Numbered from the stretch's first letter, positions 32,301 through 40,424 are shown. The stretch is 64,000 nucleotides of DNA from G963669295 sp963669295 (GCA_963669295.1 OY769938.1:4402001-4466000), one strand, 5' to 3'. Program-made: numbers and translations. The notes: generated by a model not told the origin, from the letters alone.

Positions 32301-34287
32301 CTTTATTACTAAGGCCGATGCTGCTTTTGGTGCTGAAGATTACGAAACGGCAAAGCGAGCTTATAACGATGCGTTGGGCGTGAAGCCTTTAGAGAAATAC
32401 CCGAAAGATAAGTTAATGGACATCGACCGCATACTGGCAGAACGCTCGGATGCAGAAGCGGCTCGATTGGCCGAGGAAGAACGTTTGAAGCGCGAGCAAG
32501 AAGCTGAGGCAGCTCGATTGGCAGAGGAAGCTCGTTTGGCCGAAGAAGCCCGTTTATCGGAAGAAGCGCGCAAAGCAGAGGAGGAGCGGTTGCGAAGAGA
32601 ACGTGAGGCGGCCGATGCCGCAGCGGCAGCAGATGCCAAACGTGCCGAAGAAGAGCGGTTGCGACGCGAGCGTGAGGCCGAAGAGGCTCGTAAAGCGGAG
32701 GAAGCCAGGTTGGCCGAAGAGGCCCGTAAATCGGAAGAAACACGCAAAGCCGAAATGAAGGAGCAGCGGTACCAATCGTACATTGCTGAGGGCAACAAAA
32801 TGTTTAAGGCCAAAAACTACAACGATGCAAAATCGGCTTACCAAAATGCATTGGGTGTAAAGCCGGGCGAAGTATTCCCGCAAAACAGGATTGACGAGAT
32901 CAACGATATTTTAGCAAAAATTGCTGCCGACGAGGCTGAAGCGGCTCGTTTAGCAGCTGAGCGTAGGGCAGAAGAAGAACGTCGTAAAGAGCAAACCAAG
33001 GCATTGGCTAACCAATCGCACTGGGAGCGCAGCTTTAGTAGTGCTACGGTAGATAGCAAGTCGGAATCGGAAGCCGAGCGTTTAATGGAAGAGTTGCGTC
33101 GCCAGGAAGAGGCCGATAAGTATGCACGCATTGCGAAACTGAAGAAAGATGTTTCGGATACCGAAACCACCCGCGAAGATGATGAAGGGGAAGAGCTTGT
33201 GGTAACGGCAGAAGGGTTTGATGAGTTTAGAGAAAAGCGCACACAAGAACACAACGAAAAGGAAGACAGCCGCGAAAACCTGGCTAAAGATGTAGCGCAA
33301 TACAAAGAAGGGATTTACGATTTGGAAGGCAGCCGTATTGAGCGCGATGAGCAGGAAATAAAGCTATCGAACGATGATGTGGTAGTGGTAAAAGATGAAA
33401 CTTCGGAATTCAATAAAACCAAGCAGGAAGAAGAAAAAGAGTCGGCACCTGTTTTGGAAGAGCGTAAAGAGGAAGTACTGACCATGGAGCATGAACGCAT
33501 TACCGACGAAAAGGGAGTGCGCGATGAGGTACACGACGATATTGTTACCGAGAAGAAAGAAATTAGCCAATTTAACGAAGAGCGCAAAAGCACCAACGAA
33601 GGGTTAATTGCTTCTATCGACAAGAAGAAAGTAGAAGTATTGGCTACTGAGGGAGAGTGGATTGATGATGAAGCCAAAGAGGTGATAGAAACCGATAGGG
33701 TATTGCGCAAGAATCGCGATGAGATGTGGAAAACCTTTGATGACAAAGGAGAGTTTAGAGAAGGCAATGCCGACGATATTGAGAAATACAAGGTAGACCT
33801 TTCGGATACAGAAACCGACCGCATGGGCGATGAGCGTGAAGAAATTTTAGAGGAAGACAAGAAGGTGCAAGAAACGCGCAGCACCATGGCCGACTTTAAA
33901 GAAGGGGAGGGCGATAAGATTAAGGAAACGTTGGAAGGCATTAATACCAATAAAGAAGATATTTCTAAAACAGAAGCACAGCGCGAAGACGAAGCTTCTA
34001 AAGACCGTGAAGGAAAACGAGAAGTGCTGCACAATGCCGAACGTTTTGTAACGCCAAAATCGTACGATGCTTACTACCTGGGTAAACTGGCTGAGGAGCA
34101 TCCACAAGGTGTTACCGAGCAAAGCTACAAGCAAAACAACAAGATTATTATCCGACGCATTGTAGTAAAAGGCAACAAGGCCGATGATTATCACAAATCG
34201 ATTTCTAAAGTGGGCATCTACCACTTTAAAAATGGCAAAAGCATTACTGCCCGTCAATGGCAGGAAGAAACAGAAAACGTAAAGTAA
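29374..34287 (+). CDS. Giant periplasmic/secreted repeat protein with 14 TPR-like units
   Basis: A protein of about 1,637 residues. Order: signal peptide (IYRFWKTFLLGIFMLLLSVV, cleaved at AMAQ), a carboxypeptidase-regulatory-like domain (about 38-110), fourteen TPR-like units (about 195-1210) of the form YxxxIxxADxAFxxxDYxxAKxxYxxALGxKPxExYPxxKI, linked by charged helices including a long Ala/Glu/Arg coiled coil before the last unit, a second repeat region (about 1250-1555) of roughly six degenerate acidic units of about 50 residues, and a conserved-looking C-terminal domain (KIIIRRIVVKGNKADDYHKS, then YHFKNGKSITARQW). No ATG can give the full signal peptide; TTG at 29374 or 29377, or GTG at 29383, must be used. 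Function unknown; an envelope scaffold is likely. Confidence 0.85.
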   Translation: MLSVQVHIKHSLIYRFWKTFLLGIFMLLLSVVAMAQDVVVAYGVVKSVESGKKLDGVTVSVSKGGANGGKTTTGANGKFEFNIDFGFAYTLTFSKPGHVSKKVSIDTRGIPPEDQRGGFDMFIDMTLFEEVEDLDVSILNQPIGKAKYDPNTGSIGWDMQYTESIKRKLNQLMADLEAKKKAEEDRKREQERKYTELIAQADKAFTSKDYGYAKSLYKNASDIKPEEAYPKQKMEEADRFIQDQMAAEGKYNEAIVKGDQAFNSGDYPNAKKSYQEALKYKPDESYPKDRITEIDKKIAEDQTIDRKYNEYIKKADGLFASKDYGSAFSAYKDASIMKPSEQYPKDRMNESQKLLAEMEKNAEENKKKEEEYQKFIAAADKAYGAKSWDAAKKAYNDALGVKPGEAYPTDQLKAIADAIAEEERLAEEERKRKEEEEQAKLLADIEAELAAELAAKEEEEKRKEEERKAKEAKYKELIKQADKALKQESYEEAGNLYTEAKDVMPSEPYPKEKLAELEGILAEIARKKAEEEERNKKYSEFIASADQAFQSEDYDVAKKAYGDASGIKPEEAYPQDKIKEIDGILADIARKEQEAAEKEARYTEFITKADQALGGEEYGKAKGFYQNALDLKPEEAYPKGKITEIDGILAELDAKQKEEEERNRKYSEFISQGDMAFQSADYEAAKTAYNEASGVKPEETYPKDKLTEIEGILADLAKKKAEEEALEKQYNDLIAKADGEFGAENYEAAKSTFTEALGVKPAETYPQDKISEIEKLLAEIERQKLESEALEAKYAEHIAAADAAFGAKDYEKARQSYNSALGLKPEEAYPQEKITEIEGLLAALADQQALDTQYNGLIAEADKALGMEQYEAAKKAYNDALGVKPEESYPKDKIAEIDGILASKSEQEEQERKYNEFIAAADAAFNIEDYDAAKTGYTSALGVKPEEKYPADRLVTINDLLAKKAEEEGVEKQYTDFITKADAAFGAEDYETAKRAYNDALGVKPLEKYPKDKLMDIDRILAERSDAEAARLAEEERLKREQEAEAARLAEEARLAEEARLSEEARKAEEERLRREREAADAAAAADAKRAEEERLRREREAEEARKAEEARLAEEARKSEETRKAEMKEQRYQSYIAEGNKMFKAKNYNDAKSAYQNALGVKPGEVFPQNRIDEINDILAKIAADEAEAARLAAERRAEEERRKEQTKALANQSHWERSFSSATVDSKSESEAERLMEELRRQEEADKYARIAKLKKDVSDTETTREDDEGEELVVTAEGFDEFREKRTQEHNEKEDSRENLAKDVAQYKEGIYDLEGSRIERDEQEIKLSNDDVVVVKDETSEFNKTKQEEEKESAPVLEERKEEVLTMEHERITDEKGVRDEVHDDIVTEKKEISQFNEERKSTNEGLIASIDKKKVEVLATEGEWIDDEAKEVIETDRVLRKNRDEMWKTFDDKGEFREGNADDIEKYKVDLSDTETDRMGDEREEILEEDKKVQETRSTMADFKEGEGDKIKETLEGINTNKEDISKTEAQREDEASKDREGKREVLHNAERFVTPKSYDAYYLGKLAEEHPQGVTEQSYKQNNKIIIRRIVVKGNKADDYHKSISKVGIYHFKNGKSITARQWQEETENVK

Positions 34288-34334
34288 GGCCTGTTTCTTT
34301 TTCCTAAAAGCGCATTATACCATAAACAAACAGC

Positions 34335-35270
34335 ATGAAATTTTACGGTATTTTTGGAGCAGCCTTGCTCTTTTTTTCTTGCGGCACCAATGCCGAACCT
34401 GTTACAGAACCTTATGCAGCTATAGATACTGTGCCTGTTGTTGAGCAGGCTGCACCTGAAGAAGAACCAGCAGTATTGCCTGGAACAGACAGCACAAAAT
34501 ACACCTGTTCGTGGCTCGAATCGTTTGAGGTAAGCAACACGCTAATCAACCGTATTCCCACTCCGGCAGGGTATACACGCACCACTTTAGCTGCTGGTTC
34601 GTTTGGCGATTGGTTGCGCCATGTTCCTTTAAAGCCGGGCAAACCATCGGTACACCTGTACGATGGGGAGTTGAAGTGGAATCAAAGTGCTCACCATGCG
34701 GTAATTGATTTGGATGTGGGGCAGCGCGATTTGCAACAATGTGCCGATGCTGTTATGCGCTTGCGCGCTGAATATTTATATGCCAGCAACGCCCACGATC
34801 AAATACACTTTAACTACACCTCGGGCGATAAGGTGGGCTTTGAGAAGTGGAGCAGTGGGTACAAGCCGTTGGTAAAGGGAAGTAATGTGCGTTGGGTGGC
34901 CTCATCGTCGTGCAACGATTCGTACACCAGCTTTCGCAAGTACATGGATAACATTTTTATGTATGCAGGTACTGCCTCGCTTACCAAAGAGTTGCAACAA
35001 GTGCCATTAGCGCAAATACAAGTGGGCGATGTATTTATTAAGGGGGGAAGCCCCGGCCACGCAGTGTTGGTAATGGATGTAGCAGAAAATACAGCAGGCA
35101 ACAAGGTGTTTTTGGTGGCACAAAGCTATATGCCTGCACAAGAAATGCATGTGCTGGTAAATCCGGGCAACCGCTTATCACCATGGTACAGCATTGCTGA
35201 AATTGGCGAAGAAGTGCAAACACCAGAATGGACCTTCTATCGCGACCAACTTAAACGATTTGCCGAATAA
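34335..35270 (+). CDS. DUF4846 family lipoprotein
   Basis: A 311-residue exported lipoprotein: signal MKFYGIFGAALLFFSC with Cys16 as lipidation site, a Pro/Glu/Val-rich linker (to about 55), then the DUF4846 domain. Recognisable segments are GSFGDWLRHVPLKPGKPSVH, DVGQRDLQQCADAVMRLRAE, IHFNYTSGDKVGFEKW and GDVFIKGGSPGHAVLVMDVA. The last, with its Gly-rich turn and His, resembles the active-site loop of papain-like folds such as NlpC/P60 and CHAP. Activity is not established. It follows the giant repeat protein by 47 bases and may be co-transcribed. Confidence 0.88.
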   Translation: MKFYGIFGAALLFFSCGTNAEPVTEPYAAIDTVPVVEQAAPEEEPAVLPGTDSTKYTCSWLESFEVSNTLINRIPTPAGYTRTTLAAGSFGDWLRHVPLKPGKPSVHLYDGELKWNQSAHHAVIDLDVGQRDLQQCADAVMRLRAEYLYASNAHDQIHFNYTSGDKVGFEKWSSGYKPLVKGSNVRWVASSSCNDSYTSFRKYMDNIFMYAGTASLTKELQQVPLAQIQVGDVFIKGGSPGHAVLVMDVAENTAGNKVFLVAQSYMPAQEMHVLVNPGNRLSPWYSIAEIGEEVQTPEWTFYRDQLKRFAE

Positions 35271-35368
35271 CCGCTCGTGTAATATTTCACATTTTTTAAC
35301 AGTATTGGCCGCTTAAATAGCGCAATAAAAGCTATCTTTCATGGTTAAATACCTTAAATACGTAGGTT

Positions 35369-35605
35369 ATGAACATGATTAGAAAAGCATCAGCCATTAT
35401 TTTATCGCTCATGGTAGTATTTTTTACGGTACTATCTATCCTGGCGATTTGGGATATCATTCAGGTTGAAGACATCTTCAAGAAATCAATTTCTACACTG
35501 TTTGTGCTGTTTGTAGCAGCGGCCATCATGCTGTTTTTGTTTGCCGTGGTATTTAAGGGAGATGAAAATGCTCCGCGTCCGCCCAAGAACCCTCCAATGG
35601 GGTAA
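35369..35605 (+). CDS. Small two-span membrane protein
   Basis: A 78-residue protein with two hydrophobic helices (AIILSLMVVFFTVLSILAIW and ISTLFVLFVAAAIMLFLFAV) and a short Pro-rich cytoplasmic tail (DENAPRPPKNPPMG). Similar small proteins are common in Bacteroidota; no function is known. It ends exactly where the convergent thioredoxin-like gene ends (stop codons abut, no gap). Confidence 0.75.
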   Translation: MNMIRKASAIILSLMVVFFTVLSILAIWDIIQVEDIFKKSISTLFVLFVAAAIMLFLFAVVFKGDENAPRPPKNPPMG

Positions 35606-37060
35606 TTAGTTAAGGCCGTTATCGCCTTTACCTTCCCGTTGCTTTAACAGGTGATCAATCATTTTTTCCAATGCTTCAGTATCGAGCTGCTTGGCAATGA
35701 TTCGTTTTTCTTTGTCTAGCAAGTACAGCTTAGGGGTGCTATAAATATCGAAAGTAGTACGAAACCGGTTCGGAAACTCGGGGTTGTCAGATACGTTCAA
35801 CCAGTCGATCTCGTGCTCTTTGATGTAACCGGGCCAGTCTTTGTTTTCAAACTCTGTTACCACCCCAAAAATGCCAACGTCGGCCTTTTGCTCTTTGTAT
35901 TTGGCCATCATTGTTTTTAATCGTGGCAATTCTTTTTTACAGTGCGAGCAGGTAGGGTCCCAAAAGGCGAGGATTACATATTCGTTTTTTTGGTCGTACA
36001 ACGAGTGCCACTCTCCATTTACATCTTGTAACTTTAAGTAAGGCACCTTGTTTTGGCAAAGGGTAGGGGCAATTTTGTTGGCACGGTCAATCACCGTTTT
36101 CAGGTTTTTTTCGTCCATCCAGGTAGCGCGGCCTGTTTTATAAAACTCATCTACCATGTATACAAACACGGCATCAATACACATTACCTTCGAGGTTTCG
36201 AAGTTGTAGGTAATGAAATGCACTACGTACTTAAACATTTCGGGGTCGTGTTCCAGCATTTTAACCAGGCGCAATGCTTCTTTAAAAACGGTATCGGGCT
36301 GTTGCGGAACTGTTCGGTTAAAGAATTGCGCCAGTTTGTTGTGGAAAATGGGCGAATTTACAATGCCCGGTTCGTTAAAGTCGAACCCATCGAAGTAGTG
36401 TTGGCGGGTGTAGTAATGTTGGTACAGGGCAGTATCGGTTACGCCTTTGGGTGGGTTGGGCACTTCTACATCTAACGACATGCTCACCACTTTGCCCACC
36501 AGTAAATTGCTGTGTTTTTTTATGAGCTTGTGTTGGTAGGCCAGCACTTGCGCATCCAGCTCATCCAGTTTCTTTTGCAGTTTTTTGGCTGCCGGGTCGT
36601 TGGGTCCCAAATCTTTTACCTGTTGGCGCATGGGTTCGGCCTTTATCTTCTGGTCGCCAATGTATTGAATGTAGTCGTAAAACACCTTGTTTTCTTCCGA
36701 CTGTTTCACCTTCATGTATTTCACAAAGTTGGCGGTGTCGGTTTCCATGGCCATGGTAGGCTCGTTCACAATAATTTCGAAATACTTAGAGCCAGCAATG
36801 GCCACAGCATAGATGCCTGGTTTTAAGGGCTTGTTGCCATCAAAATAAAAGTAGCCTTTGCTATCTATTTGCGCGGTATCGCGGTAGTACAGCTGTTTGC
36901 CGTAGTAGTTGGCCAGGTAGGCAGTGGTATCTTTGGCTCCTTTAACGGTAAACTCCAGCTTGTATGCATCGCCGGGCTGTGCTTGTGCCAGTTGTACCGA
37001 TAGGCTGGCTACCAACAACAGCAATGCCACTCTAATTCCTACTATCAATTTCATCTTCAT
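35606..37060 (-). CDS. Secreted thioredoxin-fold protein (DUF4369/DUF5106-type, TlpA-like)
   Basis: A 484-residue exported protein. The start at 37060 (ATG) gives the signal peptide MKMKLIVGIRVALLLLVASL ending AQAQ; a longer ORF start is not needed. The N-terminal domain (about 28-130) looks like DUF4369 (YKLEFTVKGAKDTTAYLANY), the middle is helical DUF5106-like, and the C-terminus (about 345-480) is a thioredoxin domain with AFWDPTCSHCKKELPRLKTM, the CSHC redox pair at about residue 370. In Bacteroidota such proteins act in periplasmic disulfide chemistry. The exact substrate is unknown. Confidence 0.9.
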   Translation of the reverse strand: MKMKLIVGIRVALLLLVASLSVQLAQAQPGDAYKLEFTVKGAKDTTAYLANYYGKQLYYRDTAQIDSKGYFYFDGNKPLKPGIYAVAIAGSKYFEIIVNEPTMAMETDTANFVKYMKVKQSEENKVFYDYIQYIGDQKIKAEPMRQQVKDLGPNDPAAKKLQKKLDELDAQVLAYQHKLIKKHSNLLVGKVVSMSLDVEVPNPPKGVTDTALYQHYYTRQHYFDGFDFNEPGIVNSPIFHNKLAQFFNRTVPQQPDTVFKEALRLVKMLEHDPEMFKYVVHFITYNFETSKVMCIDAVFVYMVDEFYKTGRATWMDEKNLKTVIDRANKIAPTLCQNKVPYLKLQDVNGEWHSLYDQKNEYVILAFWDPTCSHCKKELPRLKTMMAKYKEQKADVGIFGVVTEFENKDWPGYIKEHEIDWLNVSDNPEFPNRFRTTFDIYSTPKLYLLDKEKRIIAKQLDTEALEKMIDHLLKQREGKGDNGLN

Positions 37061-37299
37061 TCGTTTGTTGTTACTGCAAATTACGCACCAACTGTTTAAA
37101 GTTAACCAATAATGAAATGTTTTAAGAAAATTTAACAACTATTTAAGAAGTAGGGGGGATGTGAAATGGGGGGATGGCAAATGGCAAATGTGAGATGTAA
37201 GATGGTGGATGGGAGATGGGGATGTGAGTGTGGCGTGTTAGGGGAAATGGGGGTGAAGCATGATGAGGGTGAAGCCAAACCTATACACCACCTCTCCCC
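37061..37299. other. Intergenic low-complexity flank of the interspersed element
   Basis: G-rich, loosely repetitive sequence (GATGGGAGATGGGG, AAATGGCAAATGTGAGATG). Its right part (about 37225-37299) reappears inverted at about 48554-48635, beside another copy of the palindromic element, so it is part of a larger shared unit. Confidence 0.5.
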
Positions 37300-37427
37300 A
37301 ATAGCGTTACGTCTTTGCGAGGCAATACGGTAGTATTGGCGAAGCAACCTCCCGATGAACAGAAAATGTGTATCGGGAGGTTGCTTCGTCTTCGCGCTGC
37401 TCATCCTCGCAAGGACGTTGCGCTATT
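37300..37427. repeat. MITE-like palindromic element, copy 1
   Basis: About 128 bases bounded by imperfect 23-base inverted ends that begin AATAGCG and end CGCTATT (three mismatches). A 17-bp inner stem, GAAGCAACCTCCCGAT with its complement, has a short variable loop. There is no ORF. Sister copies lie at 40425-40557 and 48418-48553. Related GCGAGG...GAAGCAA palindromes are, in my memory, scattered through many bacterial genomes. Confidence 0.8.
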
Positions 37428-37441
37428 TTGTTTCACCACTT

Positions 37442-37510
37442 TGTCATCCTGATGTCATCCTGATAGATCCTGAAACAAGTTCAGGATGACATCAGGATCT
37501 ATCAGGATCT
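37442..37510. repeat. GTCATCCTGAT repeat block, copy 1
   Basis: Overlapping direct and inverted copies of TCATCCTGAT/ATCAGGATGA around the core GATCCTGAAACAAGTTCAGG. A second copy is at 48343-48403 in inverted context relative to its palindromic element. The block supplies the stop codon and last residues of the neighbouring gene. Confidence 0.75.
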
Positions 37511-37779
37511 AAAGTGGTGGCGTCTTTACTGCGCATTATTACTTTCCAGCCCATGCGCTCGTAGTACATTTGCATTAAGCTTTCTTTAATGTGGTGTAGG
37601 GTGTGGGTAGTGTTGCGCCTAAACAGGCTGGGAATGTCTTCTTCCTCATCGAGGTAGTGGAACAAGAAAATGGCATTATCCAGTTTGCGGATTACACTTA
37701 CCAGGTTGGCTTCGTACTGCTCGTTAAAGCAATGGGCCATGGGGCCAAATTCTTCGGCTTGTAGGGGTTGATGATTCAT
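37492..37779 (-). CDS. Hypothetical protein, 95 residues, with repeat-derived C-terminus
   Basis: A small soluble protein, mostly helical (NEQYEANLVSVIRKLDNAIF, HTLHHIKESLMQMYYERMGW). The last five residues (DPDRS) and the TGA lie inside the GTCATCCTGAT repeat, so insertion of the repeat seems to have replaced the original end. No family is recognised. Upstream on the same strand is a hairpin-rich leader with a terminator-like 3' end. Confidence 0.6.
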   Translation of the reverse strand: MNHQPLQAEEFGPMAHCFNEQYEANLVSVIRKLDNAIFLFHYLDEEEDIPSLFRRNTTHTLHHIKESLMQMYYERMGWKVIMRSKDATTLDPDRS

Positions 37780-37796
37780 TTGGTAATAAGTTTAGG

Positions 37797-37880
37797 AAAT
37801 GAAAAGCCCCGCTTAGGTTTCCTATGCATATTACCATGCACTGGCAGTTGTTTCCTCCTGCCAAACCATACGGGGCTCGT
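37797..37880 (-). ncRNA. Candidate structured RNA / leader element
   Basis: On the minus strand an outer stem (GAGCCCCG with CGGGGCTTTT), a second stem GGTTT/AAACC and two inner hairpins (GGCAG...CTGCC and TGCAT...ATGCA) form a three-way-junction-like fold of about 76 bases, followed by TTTTC. It lies about 20 bases before the 95-residue gene. The shape is riboswitch- or attenuator-like but I recognise no named family. Confidence 0.4.
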
Positions 37881-37963
37881 AAAGATAGTTGATTCTTCAT
37901 AGACGGTAATTTTTTAGGAATAATAAATATAGTGAAAATGCGGTTGTTTTGCAAGAAGATTTT

Positions 37964-39721
37964 CTAGCCAATTAAATCTATGATCTCTTCATCACTTTTT
38001 TCTCTATCGTTAATATTTTCAATAAATGCAGATATGATTCTATCACCATTTTCCTTGAAAAATTGAATTTTTTCTTTCATCAAGGGAAAATTCAATCTAT
38101 CAAAGATGTCTGTGCCTTCAATTTTATCCTGAGGTATGAAGAAATCGGATTCTAAATTGTTTTTAGTTTCACTACTATAAAAAACAAATCTTACTTCATC
38201 ATCTACCACTTGATTGTGAATTTCACTATGAAATTCTCTCGTTCTAAGTAGAATAATAAATGTAAGTAACAATCTACCATAACATACATAAGCAATTTCG
38301 TCTGTTATTTTCGGGGAGGTCTTAACTGTTTCTAAAATGCTGGTTACAAGAGGGATAGCGACGTTGATGCTTAAGTCATTATAATCCATTTCTGTAAGCA
38401 AAGAGAAAAAGTGATCACGCCTAAGCAACCCTCTATAAAACTGTTCAATATCTTTCTTAAGTTTTAGATATAGTCGTTCCTTATTTTCTTTCCCAAGTTT
38501 GCTTATGTATAAAGCAGCAAAATACTCTTGTAATGACCTATGAGGAAAGGTATAGTCTATACCTTCTTTATTAAGAATTCCAATTGCAACTTGCAGATCA
38601 TCTATTATTTTCTCGTTATCAAAGTTAAGTGTCTTCTTTTTTGACTTAATGATATTAAGTTTATCTGTAAGGTAGTTTGGTGGAAAAATAAATTTTTCTT
38701 CAAAAAATGATAAGAAAGAGAATAATTGTAGTACTTCTTCAAATTGATCCTTACTAAGGCCGCATTGTTTTTCTCTAACATATGCAAGTTTGGATATACT
38801 ATCATGAATAGAAAATAAAGTGTCAAAAACTTGATCATAGAACTCACTCCTTCTTTTGGGTATTTCAGAGTATGATTGAAAAGTGAGAATAAACATTGAT
38901 AACAATAGAGGATTGCTTAGGAATGAATCATAAGATCTATTTTCAACTTTACCAATAGCTTCAATTATCTTATTTGCAAGTTCTTCCTCATTTTTTGGTA
39001 TTTGTTTCCTAACAAAGGCTGCAATTTCATTTTCATTCAAATCGCAAACGTAATAATTGACAAACAGCGGCAATAAATCGATACTTGTATAAGGTCTAGA
39101 AGTAACAACATATTTGTTTTTAGGATATTTCTGAACAAAGCTGTCTAGCTCTTTAATCGTTCTAGATCTTATTGTAGAATTTACTTCATCATACCCATCA
39201 AAAAAGAAAACAAATCCATCTGAACTTAGCATTCGGTCAATAATTGTACCTGAAAAACCTAGCTTCTGAAAGTGAAATATTTCGTCAAAAATGTATTGAT
39301 TCAAAGTCCCGTTATATTCGTTCAAATAACGAAGCTCTAGTTTTATGGGTATTTTATAGTTTTCATCAAAACAATTTGTATATAAGTATTTAATAATAGT
39401 GCTTTTACCACTTCCTGCACTACCAATTATTGTTAAATAGTTATGTTTTTCAAAGAGTTTTGGAGCAGACTTGGTTGAAATTCTATCGGAATTGTAATGC
39501 TCTGTATCATCAACTCTTATAAATAATGGTTGGTAAAATGTGTTTAATGCTTTAGGTTCTGATCTATGTAGTAAGGTTTTTGAATAATAATTTCTTTTGT
39601 ATTCCTCCACTTGGTATTCAAGTAGCCGATTTTTAAATAATTGTTTTAACTCTTTGCTGGCAGATCCAAGAAGATTATCAACAGGTTTTTTTAGAAATGC
39701 AGATATTTCATTTAACTCCAT
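37964..39721 (-). CDS. NACHT-domain STAND NTPase, possible antiphage defence protein
   Basis: A 585-residue protein. Residues 1-95 are a helical N-terminal region with no catalytic motif (ISAFLKKPVDNLLGSASKEL). The NACHT module (about 95-290) has Walker A IIGSAGSGKSTIIKYL, Walker B FVFFFDGYDEV and the sensor strand KYVVTSRPYTS. The rest (about 300-585) is helical, including FPHRSLQEYFAALYIS, a NACHT-associated winged-helix-type segment, and a short C-terminal sensor-like part without LRR, WD or TPR repeats. Bacterial NACHT proteins of this compact kind defend against phage. The gene is much more AT-rich than its neighbours and is enclosed by repeats, suggesting transfer. Confidence 0.88.
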   Translation of the reverse strand: MELNEISAFLKKPVDNLLGSASKELKQLFKNRLLEYQVEEYKRNYYSKTLLHRSEPKALNTFYQPLFIRVDDTEHYNSDRISTKSAPKLFEKHNYLTIIGSAGSGKSTIIKYLYTNCFDENYKIPIKLELRYLNEYNGTLNQYIFDEIFHFQKLGFSGTIIDRMLSSDGFVFFFDGYDEVNSTIRSRTIKELDSFVQKYPKNKYVVTSRPYTSIDLLPLFVNYYVCDLNENEIAAFVRKQIPKNEEELANKIIEAIGKVENRSYDSFLSNPLLLSMFILTFQSYSEIPKRRSEFYDQVFDTLFSIHDSISKLAYVREKQCGLSKDQFEEVLQLFSFLSFFEEKFIFPPNYLTDKLNIIKSKKKTLNFDNEKIIDDLQVAIGILNKEGIDYTFPHRSLQEYFAALYISKLGKENKERLYLKLKKDIEQFYRGLLRRDHFFSLLTEMDYNDLSINVAIPLVTSILETVKTSPKITDEIAYVCYGRLLLTFIILLRTREFHSEIHNQVVDDEVRFVFYSSETKNNLESDFFIPQDKIEGTDIFDRLNFPLMKEKIQFFKENGDRIISAFIENINDREKSDEEIIDLIG

Positions 39722-40005
39722 AATTAAGTATAGATTGCTTTGTGAAATTGACTAGTTATTTGAAGGTAGGGAAATTAATTGAAAACACAATGTAAATACT
39801 GTAGTTGTCTTGATGCTGTTTTGACGTGTAGCGTAATAAAATACCTTTTCCCTGCCAAAATGGCACCACCCCAACCAATTTTCACCAATATCCCCTCTTT
39901 TACCCTCAAAAGTGGGTGCATTACCACCCTTTAGTGGGTACTCCCGCCTGACCGGACGGGTAGGTTGGCACTGTATAGTGGGTACATTGGCACTGTGGGT
40001 GTTTT
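39722..40005. other. Intergenic region grading into decayed repeats
   Basis: AT-rich sequence next to the NACHT gene passes at about 39890 into decayed relatives of the adjoining array (GTGGGTGCATTACCACCC, GGCACTGTATAGTGGGTAC). No ORF is credible. Confidence 0.5.
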
Positions 40006-40401
40006 GCACCTATATTCGGGGTGCTTTCACCCTATAATCGGGGTATTTTGCACCTATAGTCGGGGTGCTTTCACCCTATATTCGGGGTAATTTGCACCTA
40101 TGTTCGGGGTACTTTCACCCTATATTCGGGGTAATTTGCACCTATAGTTGGGGTATGTTCACCCTATCATCGGGGTAATTTGCACCTATAGTTGGGGTAT
40201 GTTCACCCTATATTCGGGGTATTTTCCACCTATACCCGGGGTAGTTTCACCCTATGTTCGGGGTGTTTTGCACCTATGTTCGGGGTGCTTTTACCCTATA
40301 ATCGGGGTAATTTGCACCTATACTCGGGGTGCTTTTACCCTATAATCGGGTTATTTTGCACCTATATTCGGGGTGCTTTCACCCTATGTTCGGGGTATTT
40401 C
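40006..40401. repeat. 22-bp tandem array, 18 units in alternating subtypes
   Basis: Eighteen consecutive units of exactly 22 bases (396 bases). Odd units mostly read GCACCTATANTCGGGGTGCTTT-like and even units CACCCTATATTCGGGGTAATTT-like, so the higher-order period is 44. Across unit borders GGGGTG-CTTT-CACCC can form hairpins. There are no unique spacers. ORFs through it are artefacts of the repeats. Confidence 0.95.
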
Positions 40402-40424
40402 CCCCCTACACACCACCAAACCCC

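Noticed and set aside
33315..34034. Long antisense ORF (239 codons) in the giant repeat protein
   Set aside because: Ser-rich translation is the mirror of Glu/Asp/Arg codons in the real gene; several such shadows occur over the repeats.
37724..37954. 76-codon minus-strand ORF over the structured leader
   Set aside because: Overlaps the better-supported 95-codon gene and the hairpin-rich element; its apparent coding is explained by the RNA structure.
40006..40401. CRISPR array
   Set aside because: Units are 22 bases and run head to tail without unique spacers; there are no cas genes. It is a minisatellite.
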